A stretch of 64,000 nt of DNA. Source: Marinomonas transparens. Lineage in GTDB: Bacteria > Pseudomonadota > Gammaproteobacteria > Pseudomonadales > Marinomonadaceae. Below, piece after piece: positions 35,423 through 43,628 of the stretch. Under the pieces are notes generated by a model. It saw only the letters and a list, made by a program, of their open reading frames with translations. It made no database searches and had not been told where the DNA came from. The translations under genes and the position numbers were made by a program. The stretch spans positions 62,001 to 126,000 of the forward strand of contig NZ_JAEMNX010000015.1 of assembly GCF_016463975.1 (NCBI RefSeq), in the 5' to 3' direction. Positions within the stretch are counted from its first letter, which is position 1, and each line of letters starts with the position of its first letter.

Positions 35423-36150
35423 TGGCTTCTTCTCTTTCCAGCCAGACCATTGCGGGTATTGAGGTTCAGATTAATCGTAGGGCCATTAAAAACATTCATT
35501 TGAATGTGCTGCCACCAAATGGGCAAGTACGCTTATCCGTTCCTAAACGTACCAGTGAGCAGTCGGTACGGTTGGCTATTATCAATAAACTCGCTTGGAT
35601 AAAAAAGCAGCAAGCCGATTTTGCTGCCCAGCCGCGCCAATTGAGCCGAGAAATGGTCAGTGGCGAAAGCCATTACCTTTGGGGTAGACACCACCGCCTA
35701 GATATTGTTGAACAAACAGGTAAGCACCTTGTAAACGTAAAAGGCGCAAACAAGTTAGAGTTAAGGGTTTCCCCAAATACCACAACAGACAATAGGCTTA
35801 AGTTACTCAACCAGTTTTATCGCAAAGCCATCCAAGACGAGTTGGAGAAACGACTGCCCTATTGGCAAGCAAAACTTGGTGTAGAAGCTCACAGCGTTGG
35901 TATCAAAAGAATGAAAACAAAATGGGGAAGCTGCAATATTCAGGCTAAACGGCTTTGGCTTAATTTAGAGCTCGCTAAAAAGCCCCATGAGTGCTTGGAA
36001 TATATTTTGGTACACGAGCTTGTTCACCTTATCGAACGCCACCACAATGACCGTTTTCGCTCCCTCATGGACAAACATATGCAGGATTGGCGAGAGCGCA
36101 GAAAACTCTTAAACAGTTTGCCGCTGGCTTATGAAGATTGGCGTTATTAG
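35422..36150 (+). CDS. YgjP-like M48-type metallopeptidase (WLM/DUF45)
   Basis: A 242-residue protein with the zinc-protease motif HELVHLIERHH near residue 200 (HExxH with a downstream His). Upstream elements of the YgjP/DUF45 family are visible: IEVQINRRAIKNIHLNV, SVPKRTSEQSVRL, and KTKWGSCNIQAKRLWLN (MKTKWGSC is the family hallmark). Its start overlaps the stop of hsdR, as is commonly seen in type I loci. It may process or regulate restriction proteins; substrate unknown. Confidence 0.92.
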   Translation: MASSLSSQTIAGIEVQINRRAIKNIHLNVLPPNGQVRLSVPKRTSEQSVRLAIINKLAWIKKQQADFAAQPRQLSREMVSGESHYLWGRHHRLDIVEQTGKHLVNVKGANKLELRVSPNTTTDNRLKLLNQFYRKAIQDELEKRLPYWQAKLGVEAHSVGIKRMKTKWGSCNIQAKRLWLNLELAKKPHECLEYILVHELVHLIERHHNDRFRSLMDKHMQDWRERRKLLNSLPLAYEDWRY

Positions 36151-36210
36151 CCCTATTAGCTGATCACTCACCGCTAAGAATCTCTAACATAAGAGATTTA
36201 ACCCTAGCCT

Positions 36211-36390
36211 CTAGCCCTCACTCGGTTCATAGGCGTTAACCAGCCCTACTCTGGCATTAAGTTTTTGCAGTACCACGACCAAGGTGTCGAGTTCTTCTGG
36301 TGCTAGGCCGCCTAGTAGTAGGGCTTCCCGTTCTAGGGCGACGCGCCGTATTTTGTCGTGCATTTTTCGTGGTCTTGGGTTAAGCACACC
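36211..36390 (-). pseudogene. C-terminal remnant of a MarR-family regulator
   Basis: On the minus strand an open stretch ending at TAG 36213-36211 reads IRRVALEREALLLGGLAP then EELDTLVVVLQKLNARVG. This is the C-terminal helix pair of MarR-type regulators (L-x-x-G-L-x-x-E-E-L-x-x-L). No start, ribosome site or DNA-binding part is present upstream, so it is debris at the right edge of the restriction island. Confidence 0.65.
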
Positions 36391-36553
36391 AAGGAGGAAC
36401 GTCCATTTTTATTCATCTTTAATAAAGGTCACAGAGCTGCTTTGTATGCGCACTTTCTTGCTGTCTTTCTTAAGGCCTTTCTAGGGAATCAAGTGGAAAG
36501 GCCTCACCATCAAGCTTGAGAGCGTCATACTCGCACCCTCCCAGCAAACCCCA
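36391..36553. other. Gene-free stretch with a second small remnant and a hairpin
   Basis: On the minus strand 36480-36409 codes KGLKKDSKKVRIQSSSV then TFIKDE and stop, bounded upstream by a stop codon; it may be the tail of another lost gene. A stem AGGCCTTT (36473-36480) / AAAGGCCT (36497-36504) is also present. Nothing else is recognised. Confidence 0.35.
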
Positions 36554-37453
36554 TCAAATGGTCTTGGCGACGTCTACGATGAGTTGTCGTAGCCAAGTCA
36601 AGCCGGCATCGTTTTCGCGGTTACGGTTGTACTGCATGGTTTGCGTTAGCATGGGGATGTTCATGGGTGGCTCTAAAATTTTTATAGGCAGAGATTTGCG
36701 CACTATGCTGGCTAGCCGACTATGGACGGTGGCGATACGCTGGGTACCAATAATCAGTGCCGGCGGCGCAAGCAGGTTGGTGGTGGTAATTTCGACCCTG
36801 CGACTGATGCCATAGTTGCTCATAAACCACCCATCAAAGGCGGGGGAATGGTTTTTACCATAGCTTACGGCAACATGACCTGCTGTTTGATAATCCTCAA
36901 AGGTGATTTTGTCACCAATCGAGGTATTGCCTTCCCAGCAAATGCATTTATAGCCTTCTTGATAGAGTTCATCGTAGGGGTGGTCTTCTAAGACAAATTG
37001 ACGAGGGAGAAACATCAGGTCAACACTGCCCTTGTCGATTAATTCAATATCACTGGTGGATGATAGCTCTAAGCGTATATTGGGCGCTTCTTGAGCCAAG
37101 CGGCTAATAACGCTAGTCATTAGCACCATGGTGGTGAGTTCCGAGGCGACAATTTTATAACAACGATCATCGGTTGTTGGGTCAAATTTCGGCTGGTTAA
37201 TGATGGTGTTTTCCATCTCGACAAGGATCCGACGTACCGGCTTTGCTAGTGTCTCCGCTAAGGAAGTAGGAATCAGTTCTCTGCCGACTTGTACAAATAA
37301 CTCGTCATCAAAGTATTCACGTAACCGAGAGACGGCCGAGCTCATGCCGGACTGACTCAGGTGTATACGCTCGCCTGCTCGCGTTATGTTGCGCTCAGCA
37401 ATCAGCGCGTCTAATGCGACCAACAGATTTAAATCTAGGCCTTTAAATCGCAT
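36554..37453 (-). CDS. LysR-family regulator, NodD/NahR-like (module 1)
   Basis: Regulator of 299 residues. The start MRFKGLDLNLLVALDALIAERN and HTH (AGERIHLSQSGMSSAVSRLR) place it in the NodD/NahR/PcpR branch, whose members sense aromatic acids, phenols or flavonoids. It is divergent from the Rieske oxygenase at 37818 and likely activates it. Two close paralogues occur at 46041-46949 and 61750-62664. Wide 365-bp intergenic space leaves room for its sites. Confidence 0.93.
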   Translation of the reverse strand: MRFKGLDLNLLVALDALIAERNITRAGERIHLSQSGMSSAVSRLREYFDDELFVQVGRELIPTSLAETLAKPVRRILVEMENTIINQPKFDPTTDDRCYKIVASELTTMVLMTSVISRLAQEAPNIRLELSSTSDIELIDKGSVDLMFLPRQFVLEDHPYDELYQEGYKCICWEGNTSIGDKITFEDYQTAGHVAVSYGKNHSPAFDGWFMSNYGISRRVEITTTNLLAPPALIIGTQRIATVHSRLASIVRKSLPIKILEPPMNIPMLTQTMQYNRNRENDAGLTWLRQLIVDVAKTI

Positions 37454-37817
37454 AAGGGTTTCACCATCATTTTTATCGTTATATAGGAGTCTTACTAATC
37501 TATTTTAAAGATGCCTTTTCGTCAATAAATAGGATTTTTTAAAGGCGACCTTAACTAAATCAACAAGCACGGTACTTAGGCTCTCCCTTTACTATTGAAA
37601 TTAGCGATACCAGCTAGCGCTGTTAAGGATTGGTGCATCGAGGTTTGCATTGCTATATTGCTGAAAAATCACATGTGGCATTAGAAATAGTAAGGTTATC
37701 GTTTTACCGCTACGCCTAGGGAAGCGATGTTTCGTATGTGAGGTTTTCTTGATCAGGCCATTCCGGGCAGGAAGTGGTCGCCTATATTATAAAAATAAAG
37801 ATAGGAAAATTATCATT
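37454..37817. promoter_or_regulatory. Divergent promoter region of catabolic module 1
   Basis: This 364-bp gene-free stretch holds the inverted pair TTACTATT (37589-37596) and AATAGTAA (37686-37693). It also holds AACTAAATCAAC (37553-37564), which recurs exactly at 61687-61698 in front of the paralogous regulator of module 3. TTTACTATTG (37588-37597) recurs at 44712-44721 upstream of the module 2 dioxygenase. These are candidate sites for the NodD/NahR-like regulators. Confidence 0.45.
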
Positions 37818-38891
37818 ATGTATCCATTCAAATACAAAAGCTCTATCGTCAAAAACCGTTGGTACATGGCGGCTTTCTCTACCGAGATTACCCGTGAGCC
37901 AATGGAACGTACGATGCTTAACAAGCCAGTTGTTATGTACCGTAAAGAAGATGGCACACCTGTGGCCATGTATGGCCTTTGTCCGCATCGCTATTTGCCT
38001 TTGGTGGAAGGACGAGTAGAGGGTGATGCCATTGTCTGTGGTTATCACGGTTTTAAGTTTGCCGATAACGGCGACTGTATTGATATTCCTTCACAAGACA
38101 AGGTGACTGGCAAGATGTGTCAGCCAGTCTATAAGCTGGTTGAACGTGGCCCACTCTGCTGGATTTGGATGGGCGATGAAGACAAGTGCGATACGGATTT
38201 AATCCCGCCTTATGAAGATTTTGGTTTGGATCAACCAGACTGGGATTTCCACTCAGAAAACTATTTCCACCTTGATGGCCGTTCTCAATTATTGGTCGAC
38301 AATTTAATGGATTTGACTCATTTACCCTACGTTCATCATCATGTTGATGGCAAAGATGCGATGGCAAAAATTCCATTGGTCACCGAAGAGCATGAAAAAA
38401 GTTACCGTGTTTTAAGACATGGTAAAGCGCCTTGGAATGATTATTTCAAACTGGTATTTGGCCCTGAAGCGCAATTCGATGGTCTTTGTGACTTCTCAAT
38501 TCGAAGTGATTTCTACGGTCCTGAATTCATTTCAACCAGCCTACCTATTATTACTAAGGTGCCCGGCAAAGCAGAAGTGCCAAAAGAATTAGGCGCGTTA
38601 ATGATTCTGCATGGCATCACCCCAGAAACCGACCACACGACGCATTATTTTGGTTTTTCTACCCGTAACTTCAGACTCGGTGATGAATCGTTAGATAACT
38701 TCCAACTGGCTGCTGATAAAAAAATTCGCGGACAAGACGTTGTTGCCATCAATGCGGTTGAGAAACGCTTAGATTTTGCCGTCACACAACAACGAGAGTT
38801 GTTAGTCATCGCAGACAAACCGGCCGTGCAAGTACGCCGGAAAATTGAAGCGATGCTAGCGGAAGAGAAGATTCCATTAGAAGAAGCATAA
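37818..38891 (+). CDS. Rieske 2Fe-2S aromatic ring-hydroxylating oxygenase
   Basis: Oxygenase of 357 residues (ATG 37818, MYPFKYKSSIVKNRWYMAAF). The Rieske ligands are C55-P-H57 and C74-G-Y-H77, and the iron site is DNLMDLTHLPYVH. It belongs to the VanA/phthalate-dioxygenase group, which uses a one-piece VanB-type reductase; such a reductase is encoded two genes downstream (39462). The longer frame back to 37749 has no ribosome site and is not homologous. First gene of a plus-strand operon controlled by the divergent LysR. Probably hydroxylates or demethylates the pathway substrate. Confidence 0.92.
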   Translation: MYPFKYKSSIVKNRWYMAAFSTEITREPMERTMLNKPVVMYRKEDGTPVAMYGLCPHRYLPLVEGRVEGDAIVCGYHGFKFADNGDCIDIPSQDKVTGKMCQPVYKLVERGPLCWIWMGDEDKCDTDLIPPYEDFGLDQPDWDFHSENYFHLDGRSQLLVDNLMDLTHLPYVHHHVDGKDAMAKIPLVTEEHEKSYRVLRHGKAPWNDYFKLVFGPEAQFDGLCDFSIRSDFYGPEFISTSLPIITKVPGKAEVPKELGALMILHGITPETDHTTHYFGFSTRNFRLGDESLDNFQLAADKKIRGQDVVAINAVEKRLDFAVTQQRELLVIADKPAVQVRRKIEAMLAEEKIPLEEA

Positions 38892-38903
38892 CCGTTAAGC
38901 CGC

Positions 38904-38938
38904 CGTGACAGAGAGCCTTAATCAGCGTCTCTGTCACG
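38904..38938 (+). terminator. Hairpin after Rieske oxygenase gene
   Basis: An 11-bp perfect stem CGTGACAGAGA (38904-38914) / TCTCTGTCACG (38928-38938) followed by CTTTCAAGTTT. It is an attenuator or mRNA-stabilising hairpin between the oxygenase and doxX-like genes rather than a strong terminator. Confidence 0.5.
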
Positions 38939-39039
38939 CTTTCAAGTTTAAAACAAGGTGCGAATAAGTCTGCTAAGGCTTAGTCAAAAAAACTTATTCA
39001 CATCTTCCCTACTCAAAAAAATAAAAAAGGAAATCGTCT

Positions 39040-39453
39040 ATGATGTTATCTAAATATGAAATATACAGCCGTGCCGCTCTACGAGTCATTAGCGCATTTT
39101 TGTTTATGCAACATGGTGCACAAAAACTTTTCCATTACCCACCCGGTGGCCATAACCAAGGTCCATTAGAGTTATTTAGCTTAGTGGGTGTGGCTGGCGT
39201 TTTAGAATTTTTTGGTGGTTTGTGCCTGCTAGTAGGCTTTTGCACTCGCAGTGTGGCGTTTGTTCTATCCGGTCAAATGGCGGTGGCGTATTTTATGTTT
39301 TATCCCGCCAAAGCCTTTTTCCCCGTGGTGAATGGCGGGGAGCTCACTATTATGTTCTGTTTTGTCTTTTTTTACTTCATCTTCGCAGGCTCAGGTGCTT
39401 GGTCAATTGATGAAGTGATTAAGAACCGTCTAAATCGCTCTAAAAGCGATTGA
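39040..39453 (+). CDS. DoxX-family membrane protein
   Basis: Small inner-membrane protein of 137 residues with four hydrophobic segments. The family feature FLFMQHGAQKLFHY (polar residues within TM1) and GVLEFFGGLCLLVGF are seen. DoxX/DoxD proteins include a subunit of archaeal thiosulfate:quinone oxidoreductase, but most members in catabolic operons are uncharacterised. AAGGAA precedes ATG 39040. It lies 8 bp before the reductase gene, so it is co-transcribed and may link to quinone redox or stress. Confidence 0.88.
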   Translation: MMLSKYEIYSRAALRVISAFLFMQHGAQKLFHYPPGGHNQGPLELFSLVGVAGVLEFFGGLCLLVGFCTRSVAFVLSGQMAVAYFMFYPAKAFFPVVNGGELTIMFCFVFFYFIFAGSGAWSIDEVIKNRLNRSKSD

Positions 39454-39461
39454 GGTAAATT

Positions 39462-40418
39462 ATGTTTGATGTTGTTGTTCGTCATAAAACCCTAGAAACA
39501 CCTAGCATCGCCAGTTTTGAACTGGCGCATGCAAATAATGAAAAAATGCCCGCTTTTACCACTGGCAGCCATATTGATGTGCATATTGCTGATGGTTTGA
39601 TCCGCCAATATTCCTTGATTAACCATGATCAGTCTGATGAATTTTATAAGATTGCTGTGTTGAATGACGCGCAATCAAGGGGCGGCTCTGTCGCTTTGCA
39701 TAACCATGTTCAGATTGGCGATACCCTCACCATTTCTGAGCCGCGTAATCTTTTTCCGCTTGATATCAACAGCGACAAGGTCATGCTCTTTGCGGGTGGT
39801 ATCGGTATTACGCCCATTATGTCGATGGCGATAGAACTGGATAGTCTTGGCATTGATTTTGAACTGCATTACCACGCCAAATCAAAAACTGAAGCAGCGT
39901 TTTATGAACAGCTTAAAAACGCTTCATTTGCTGCTAAGGTTTTCTTTCATTTTTCGGGTGAACGTGAAAAAAACGACGCTGCCATCAATAGTGCCTTAAG
40001 TGCTTTTGCCGACAATGCCCATTTGTACACCTGTGGCCCGGTGGCTTATATGGATTATGTGTTTGACAGCGCTAGAGCAAATTCATGGCCAGAAGCCAAC
40101 CTTCATAAAGAGATTTTTAAAGCCGAGCCAAAGGTATCTGAGTCCGGTGATGGGGCCTTTAAACTTATTCTTAGTCGTTCTGGCTTGGAATTAGAGGTCG
40201 CGGCGGATCAGACGGCACTGGAAGCCATTGACGCGGCTGGCGTTACCGTGGATGTGTCTTGTGAAATGGGTATTTGTGGTGCTTGTTTAACTAAGGTGAC
40301 GGATGGCATTCCCGACCACAGGGACGATTTTTTATCGGATGCTGAAAAGGCACAAAACGATCAATTCACCCCTTGTTGTTCAAGAGCGCTGAGCGATACC
40401 TTAACCTTGGATTTATAG
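39462..40418 (+). CDS. VanB/phthalate-dioxygenase-type reductase (FMN, 2Fe-2S)
   Basis: One-component NAD(P)H reductase of 318 residues. Order: flavin domain (RQYSLINHD for FMN), nucleotide domain (AGGIGITPIMSMAIEL, YTCGPVAYMD), and a C-terminal plant-type 2Fe-2S ferredoxin with CEMGICGACLTKV plus a final Cys in TPCCSRAL. This is the usual reductase partner of the Rieske oxygenase encoded at 37818. GAGG precedes ATG 39462. It may also serve the orphan oxygenase at 66-1100. Confidence 0.94.
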   Translation: MFDVVVRHKTLETPSIASFELAHANNEKMPAFTTGSHIDVHIADGLIRQYSLINHDQSDEFYKIAVLNDAQSRGGSVALHNHVQIGDTLTISEPRNLFPLDINSDKVMLFAGGIGITPIMSMAIELDSLGIDFELHYHAKSKTEAAFYEQLKNASFAAKVFFHFSGEREKNDAAINSALSAFADNAHLYTCGPVAYMDYVFDSARANSWPEANLHKEIFKAEPKVSESGDGAFKLILSRSGLELEVAADQTALEAIDAAGVTVDVSCEMGICGACLTKVTDGIPDHRDDFLSDAEKAQNDQFTPCCSRALSDTLTLDL

Positions 40419-40509
40419 GACAAGCGATAACGGCTGAGCCATGCCTTAACAGGCCGCTCTTCCCAATCTTGTGCTGCGCGGTAAAGTTAGCCTCTGTAAT
40501 AAAAGTCAA

Positions 40510-40546
40510 GTTGATATGATCAACAGGTTGGTTGATTATTATCAAC
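40510..40546. promoter_or_regulatory. Two adjacent perfect inverted repeats (operator candidate)
   Basis: GTTGAT-ATG-ATCAAC at 40510-40524 and GTTGAT-TATT-ATCAAC at 40531-40546, same half-sites, six bases apart. The outer AAGTTGAT/ATCAACTT also match. They lie about 120 bp upstream of the cyclase start and probably bind a dimeric repressor (TetR/GntR/MarR-type); no such regulator gene is adjacent. Confidence 0.6.
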
Positions 40547-40664
40547 TTAATGAAATGATGCTTTTTCTTTATTATTGTCGGCATGTTATAAGCCAATAGC
40601 ACAATGAGACCGTTGCACCACATGCTTGCAAGGGTCTCTCAATAATAAAAAGAGGGATAATGTA

Positions 40665-41450
40665 ATGAAACCATCCACCACTCGACGTATTGTCGATCTG
40701 TCTGTCACCTTAGACAACAACCCTTATACTGACCCACCACCATTGCTTCCTAAAATAGATTACACCGACCACCAAGAAGGTTGGCCAGAAATGGCAGGCA
40801 TGTTTCCCGGCCTGAAAAAAGAAGACATGCCGGGTGACGAGGCATGGGCGGTGGAAAAAATGGTGATGAGCGCCCACAACGGCACTCACATGGATTCCCC
40901 TTGGCACTATGCTTCTACCACAGATGGCGGTAAGCCTGCTTATGGTATCGATGAGCTGCCATTAGACTGGTGCTTGCAACCGGGTGTGAAATTGGATTTC
41001 CGCGACTTCCCAGACGGCCATATCATTACCGCCGCCGAAGTCGAAGCGGAGCTAAAACGCATTAATCACGAGCTACAACCTTTAGACATTGTGTTGGTCA
41101 ACACCCGTGCCGGTGCCATTTACGGCGAACCGGGGTATTTAGCCGCTGGGGTTGGTATGGGCCGTGAAGCCACCATGTATTTACTCGAACGTGGCGTTCG
41201 TGTGGTTGGCACCGACGCATGGAGTTGGGACGCGCCTTTTATGTACACCAGAGAAAGATTTATCGAATCCGGTGACGCTTCCATCATCTGGGAAGGCCAT
41301 AAGGCGGGGCGTGATATCGGTTATGGGCAAATGGAAAAGTTGTCTAACCTAGAAAGCTTGCCTGCGGATGGCTTCATGGTGTCTTGTTTTCCTTATAAGA
41401 TCAAAAATGGCTCGGCGGGCTTTATTCGCGCTGTAGCGATTTTTGACTAG
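40665..41450 (+). CDS. Cyclase-family metal-dependent hydrolase (kynurenine formamidase-like)
   Basis: Protein of 261 residues from ATG 40665 with AGAGGGA upstream. The cyclase-family zinc motif is HNGTHMDSPWHY (HxGTHxDxPxH). Other family segments are RIVDLSVTLDNN, GVKLDFRD, DIVLVNTRAG and GTDAWSWDAP. Relatives hydrolyse N-formylkynurenine, isatin or other amide/ester rings. It has its own regulatory region (paired inverted repeats) and is followed by a terminator. In this cluster it might open a lactone or amide after ring modification. Confidence 0.9.
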   Translation: MKPSTTRRIVDLSVTLDNNPYTDPPPLLPKIDYTDHQEGWPEMAGMFPGLKKEDMPGDEAWAVEKMVMSAHNGTHMDSPWHYASTTDGGKPAYGIDELPLDWCLQPGVKLDFRDFPDGHIITAAEVEAELKRINHELQPLDIVLVNTRAGAIYGEPGYLAAGVGMGREATMYLLERGVRVVGTDAWSWDAPFMYTRERFIESGDASIIWEGHKAGRDIGYGQMEKLSNLESLPADGFMVSCFPYKIKNGSAGFIRAVAIFD

Positions 41451-41500
41451 TCATTTTTGAGCCATCGTTTTTAAGTGGCAACAAGATAACTGCCTAGTAT

Positions 41501-41536
41501 GAAAAAAGGTTCTCCCGGAAGGCAGAACCTTTTTTC
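41501..41536. terminator. Bidirectional terminator after cyclase gene
   Basis: Stem GAAAAAAGGTTCT (41501-41513) / AGAACCTTTTTTC (41524-41536), with T residues in both directions. It separates the plus-strand module 1 from the convergent module 2. Confidence 0.88.
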
Positions 41537-41565
41537 ATGTTTTTTATAGGCAAGGCGCTTTGGTA

Positions 41566-42318
41566 TTAGCTGCCATCGCTGATGGTGGTACCACCATCCA
41601 CGACAATATTTTGCCCAGAAATAAAGCCACCCGCCTTGCTGGCGAGCATCACGGCAACGCCGGCGATCTCTTCTGGTTCGCCTACTCGACGCAGCGGTGT
41701 TAGGGATAATCTACGTTCCATAAAGGGGGCGTTTTCAAGTAATTCTGTGGCTAAAGGTGTGCGAATCAAGCCGGGGGAAATACAGTTTACTCGAATCCCT
41801 TTCGGCCCCCACTCCACCGCCAAGTTACGCGCTAATTGAGCCAATCCGGCTTTAGATAAACCGTAAAGCCCGATGGCTTTGTTGCCCCTTACCCCCGCGA
41901 TACTCGACATTAAAATCACCGAGCCCTGCCCGCGTTCCGCCATGTCAGGAAGCAAGGCGGAGCAAAGCCGTAGCGCGCTTTTTAAGTTGATCGACATCAC
42001 AGCATCCCAATCATCGTCCGTGGCACCGCCTATCGGGCCAGCAGGACCTTGTATTCCTGCATTTGACACCAAAACATCAATGCGGCCATGAAGGGCTTTC
42101 GCCCGCTCTACAAGCTGGTCTATGTCTTCATTGCGGCTCAGATCACAGGGAATAAAATCCACACCGCTTTGGGGCTTATTGTGGTTATTAAGATCAGAAG
42201 CTATGACCTTAGCGCCATGGGCCTGCATGGCAGAGACTATCGCAGAACCTAATCCGCCAGATGATCCAGTCACAAGAATCACTTTATTCTGCAAAGAAAA
42301 CAGTGTGTTAACCTCCAT
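41566..42318 (-). CDS. SDR-family oxidoreductase
   Basis: Short-chain dehydrogenase of 250 residues from ATG 42318 (MEVNTLFSLQNKVILVTGSSGGLG), with AGAGAA upstream; the 32-residue upstream extension covers a hairpin region and is not coding. The cofactor motif is TGSSGGLGSA, NAGIQGPAG is followed by the catalytic serine in MSSIAG, then YGLSKAG (Y-x3-K) and PGLIRTPLA. It resembles 3-oxoacyl/gluconate-type SDRs. Last gene of module 2; it may oxidise a diol or alcohol intermediate. Confidence 0.9.
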   Translation of the reverse strand: MEVNTLFSLQNKVILVTGSSGGLGSAIVSAMQAHGAKVIASDLNNHNKPQSGVDFIPCDLSRNEDIDQLVERAKALHGRIDVLVSNAGIQGPAGPIGGATDDDWDAVMSINLKSALRLCSALLPDMAERGQGSVILMSSIAGVRGNKAIGLYGLSKAGLAQLARNLAVEWGPKGIRVNCISPGLIRTPLATELLENAPFMERRLSLTPLRRVGEPEEIAGVAVMLASKAGGFISGQNIVVDGGTTISDGS

Positions 42319-42357
42319 TTTTGGTTCTCTCTTATCAAGTGGAACAGCAATATTAAC

Positions 42358-42394
42358 AGAGACCTTTGCTCGCTGGCTGCGCGCAAAGGTCTCT
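42358..42394. repeat. 12-bp perfect inverted repeat in the SDR leader
   Basis: AGAGACCTTTGC (42358-42369) and GCAAAGGTCTCT (42383-42394) form a 12-bp perfect stem with a 13-base loop, immediately next to the terminator at 42403. It could be an operator or a leader hairpin affecting SDR expression. Confidence 0.6.
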
Positions 42395-42402
42395 AGCAGA
42401 AA

Positions 42403-42438
42403 AAAGCCCCCCATTATTTTTCAATGATGGGGGGCTTT
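42403..42438 (-). terminator. Terminator after FAH gene
   Basis: Stem AAAGCCCCCCAT (42403-42414) / ATGGGGGGCTTT (42427-42438), followed by TTT on the minus strand. It ends or attenuates transcription between the FAH gene and the SDR gene. Confidence 0.85.
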
Positions 42439-42515
42439 AAGCCATCTATGATGGCGGCTTACTAAAATGGTAACTGACTAAGGTGACAACTTACTCAAAT
42501 AGTAAGATGAGTCGC

Positions 42516-43589
42516 CTACCATTCTGTTTTGAAAGCACCGTAAGTCACAGACTTACCTTCGGTCTCTTCTATCACGATCTTGTTACGTTGGCGGCCAAGG
42601 TAGGTGATTTCAGAATCCATGACATCCCCTTCTTTCAGCCATGCTCCGCCAAAGTTTGCTCCATTTCCTGGAGGAGAACCCATGATGAAAAGGTCGCCGG
42701 GCATTAATTTAAGTCTCTCAGAGGCATGGGAAAGCACTTGTGATGGGCCGAAGATCATGTCTTCTGCTGGCCAGTCTTGGCGCTTTTCTCCGTTCACATT
42801 GAGCCTGATTTGCATTTTCTTGCGATCAACAAACTCTTTAGGCACAGCAAAAGGCCCAAAAGGTTTGAAGTTAGGTTGGAACTTACTGCACCAGTCAAAG
42901 TTGAATTTGATGTCAGCACGTTTAAATTCATCCACCGTACCGATATCGTTCACGATAACGTAGGCGGCGATCATATCTTCAGCATTTTCAGGTTTAACAT
43001 AACGCTCGCCTTTGCCAAGGATAAAACCAAGCTCTAGTTCCCAATCCGGCTGTTCGCCAATTAACGGCAATGGCACATCATCATTTGCACCACATAAAGA
43101 GGAATGCAAGCCAGTAAAGAAGAAAGGCGTGCCTTCACGGCCACGACGGTCTACTTCTTCGTAGTTACGATTGAAGAAGGCTTCATCATCTTCACCCGGT
43201 AAACGCTTGTCTTGGTTGAATTTGTTAAAGGTCATCATCTCAGCAACGTGCTGACGATAGTTAGACGCGGCACAAATAAAGTTTGGATGCGCTAAAACAG
43301 GCAAAATGTTCAAGTCAGTTAACGATTTGGCAGGACGGTCTGGTTTTGCTGCGACTTCTTTTAACCACACCAAAGCATTATCCCAGTCGTTAAAGATAGC
43401 GTGGGTATCGGCATAACGATCAGACAGGTTTAAAACGTCGCCATTTGGTAAAACCAAGCCTGGGAAAGCCGCTTCCTCTTTGAATTGATAAGTACCAACA
43501 CCAAATGTGCCTTCAACTAACCCAGTAGCAGGGTTAATATTTTCAGGTTCAACGGCAGGTTTTACCTTATGCATCATAAATTCAGTCAT
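42516..43589 (-). CDS. Fumarylacetoacetate hydrolase-family enzyme
   Basis: FAH-superfamily protein of 357 residues. The metal ligands are suggested by WELELGFILGKGER (E-x-E) and VNDIGTVDEFKR (D). Other segments are PNFICAASNYRQHV, TGLHSSLCGANDD and GDLFIMGSPPGNGANFG. Relatives hydrolyse fumarylpyruvate or fumarylacetoacetate, or act as hydratases or decarboxylases on meta-cleavage products. It is 40 bp downstream of the extradiol dioxygenase gene, which argues for the step after ring cleavage. Confidence 0.92.
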   Translation of the reverse strand: MTEFMMHKVKPAVEPENINPATGLVEGTFGVGTYQFKEEAAFPGLVLPNGDVLNLSDRYADTHAIFNDWDNALVWLKEVAAKPDRPAKSLTDLNILPVLAHPNFICAASNYRQHVAEMMTFNKFNQDKRLPGEDDEAFFNRNYEEVDRRGREGTPFFFTGLHSSLCGANDDVPLPLIGEQPDWELELGFILGKGERYVKPENAEDMIAAYVIVNDIGTVDEFKRADIKFNFDWCSKFQPNFKPFGPFAVPKEFVDRKKMQIRLNVNGEKRQDWPAEDMIFGPSQVLSHASERLKLMPGDLFIMGSPPGNGANFGGAWLKEGDVMDSEITYLGRQRNKIVIEETEGKSVTYGAFKTEW

Positions 43590-43628
43590 AATTTCTATTC
43601 CTATATTAAATTTATTATTGAACGGACA

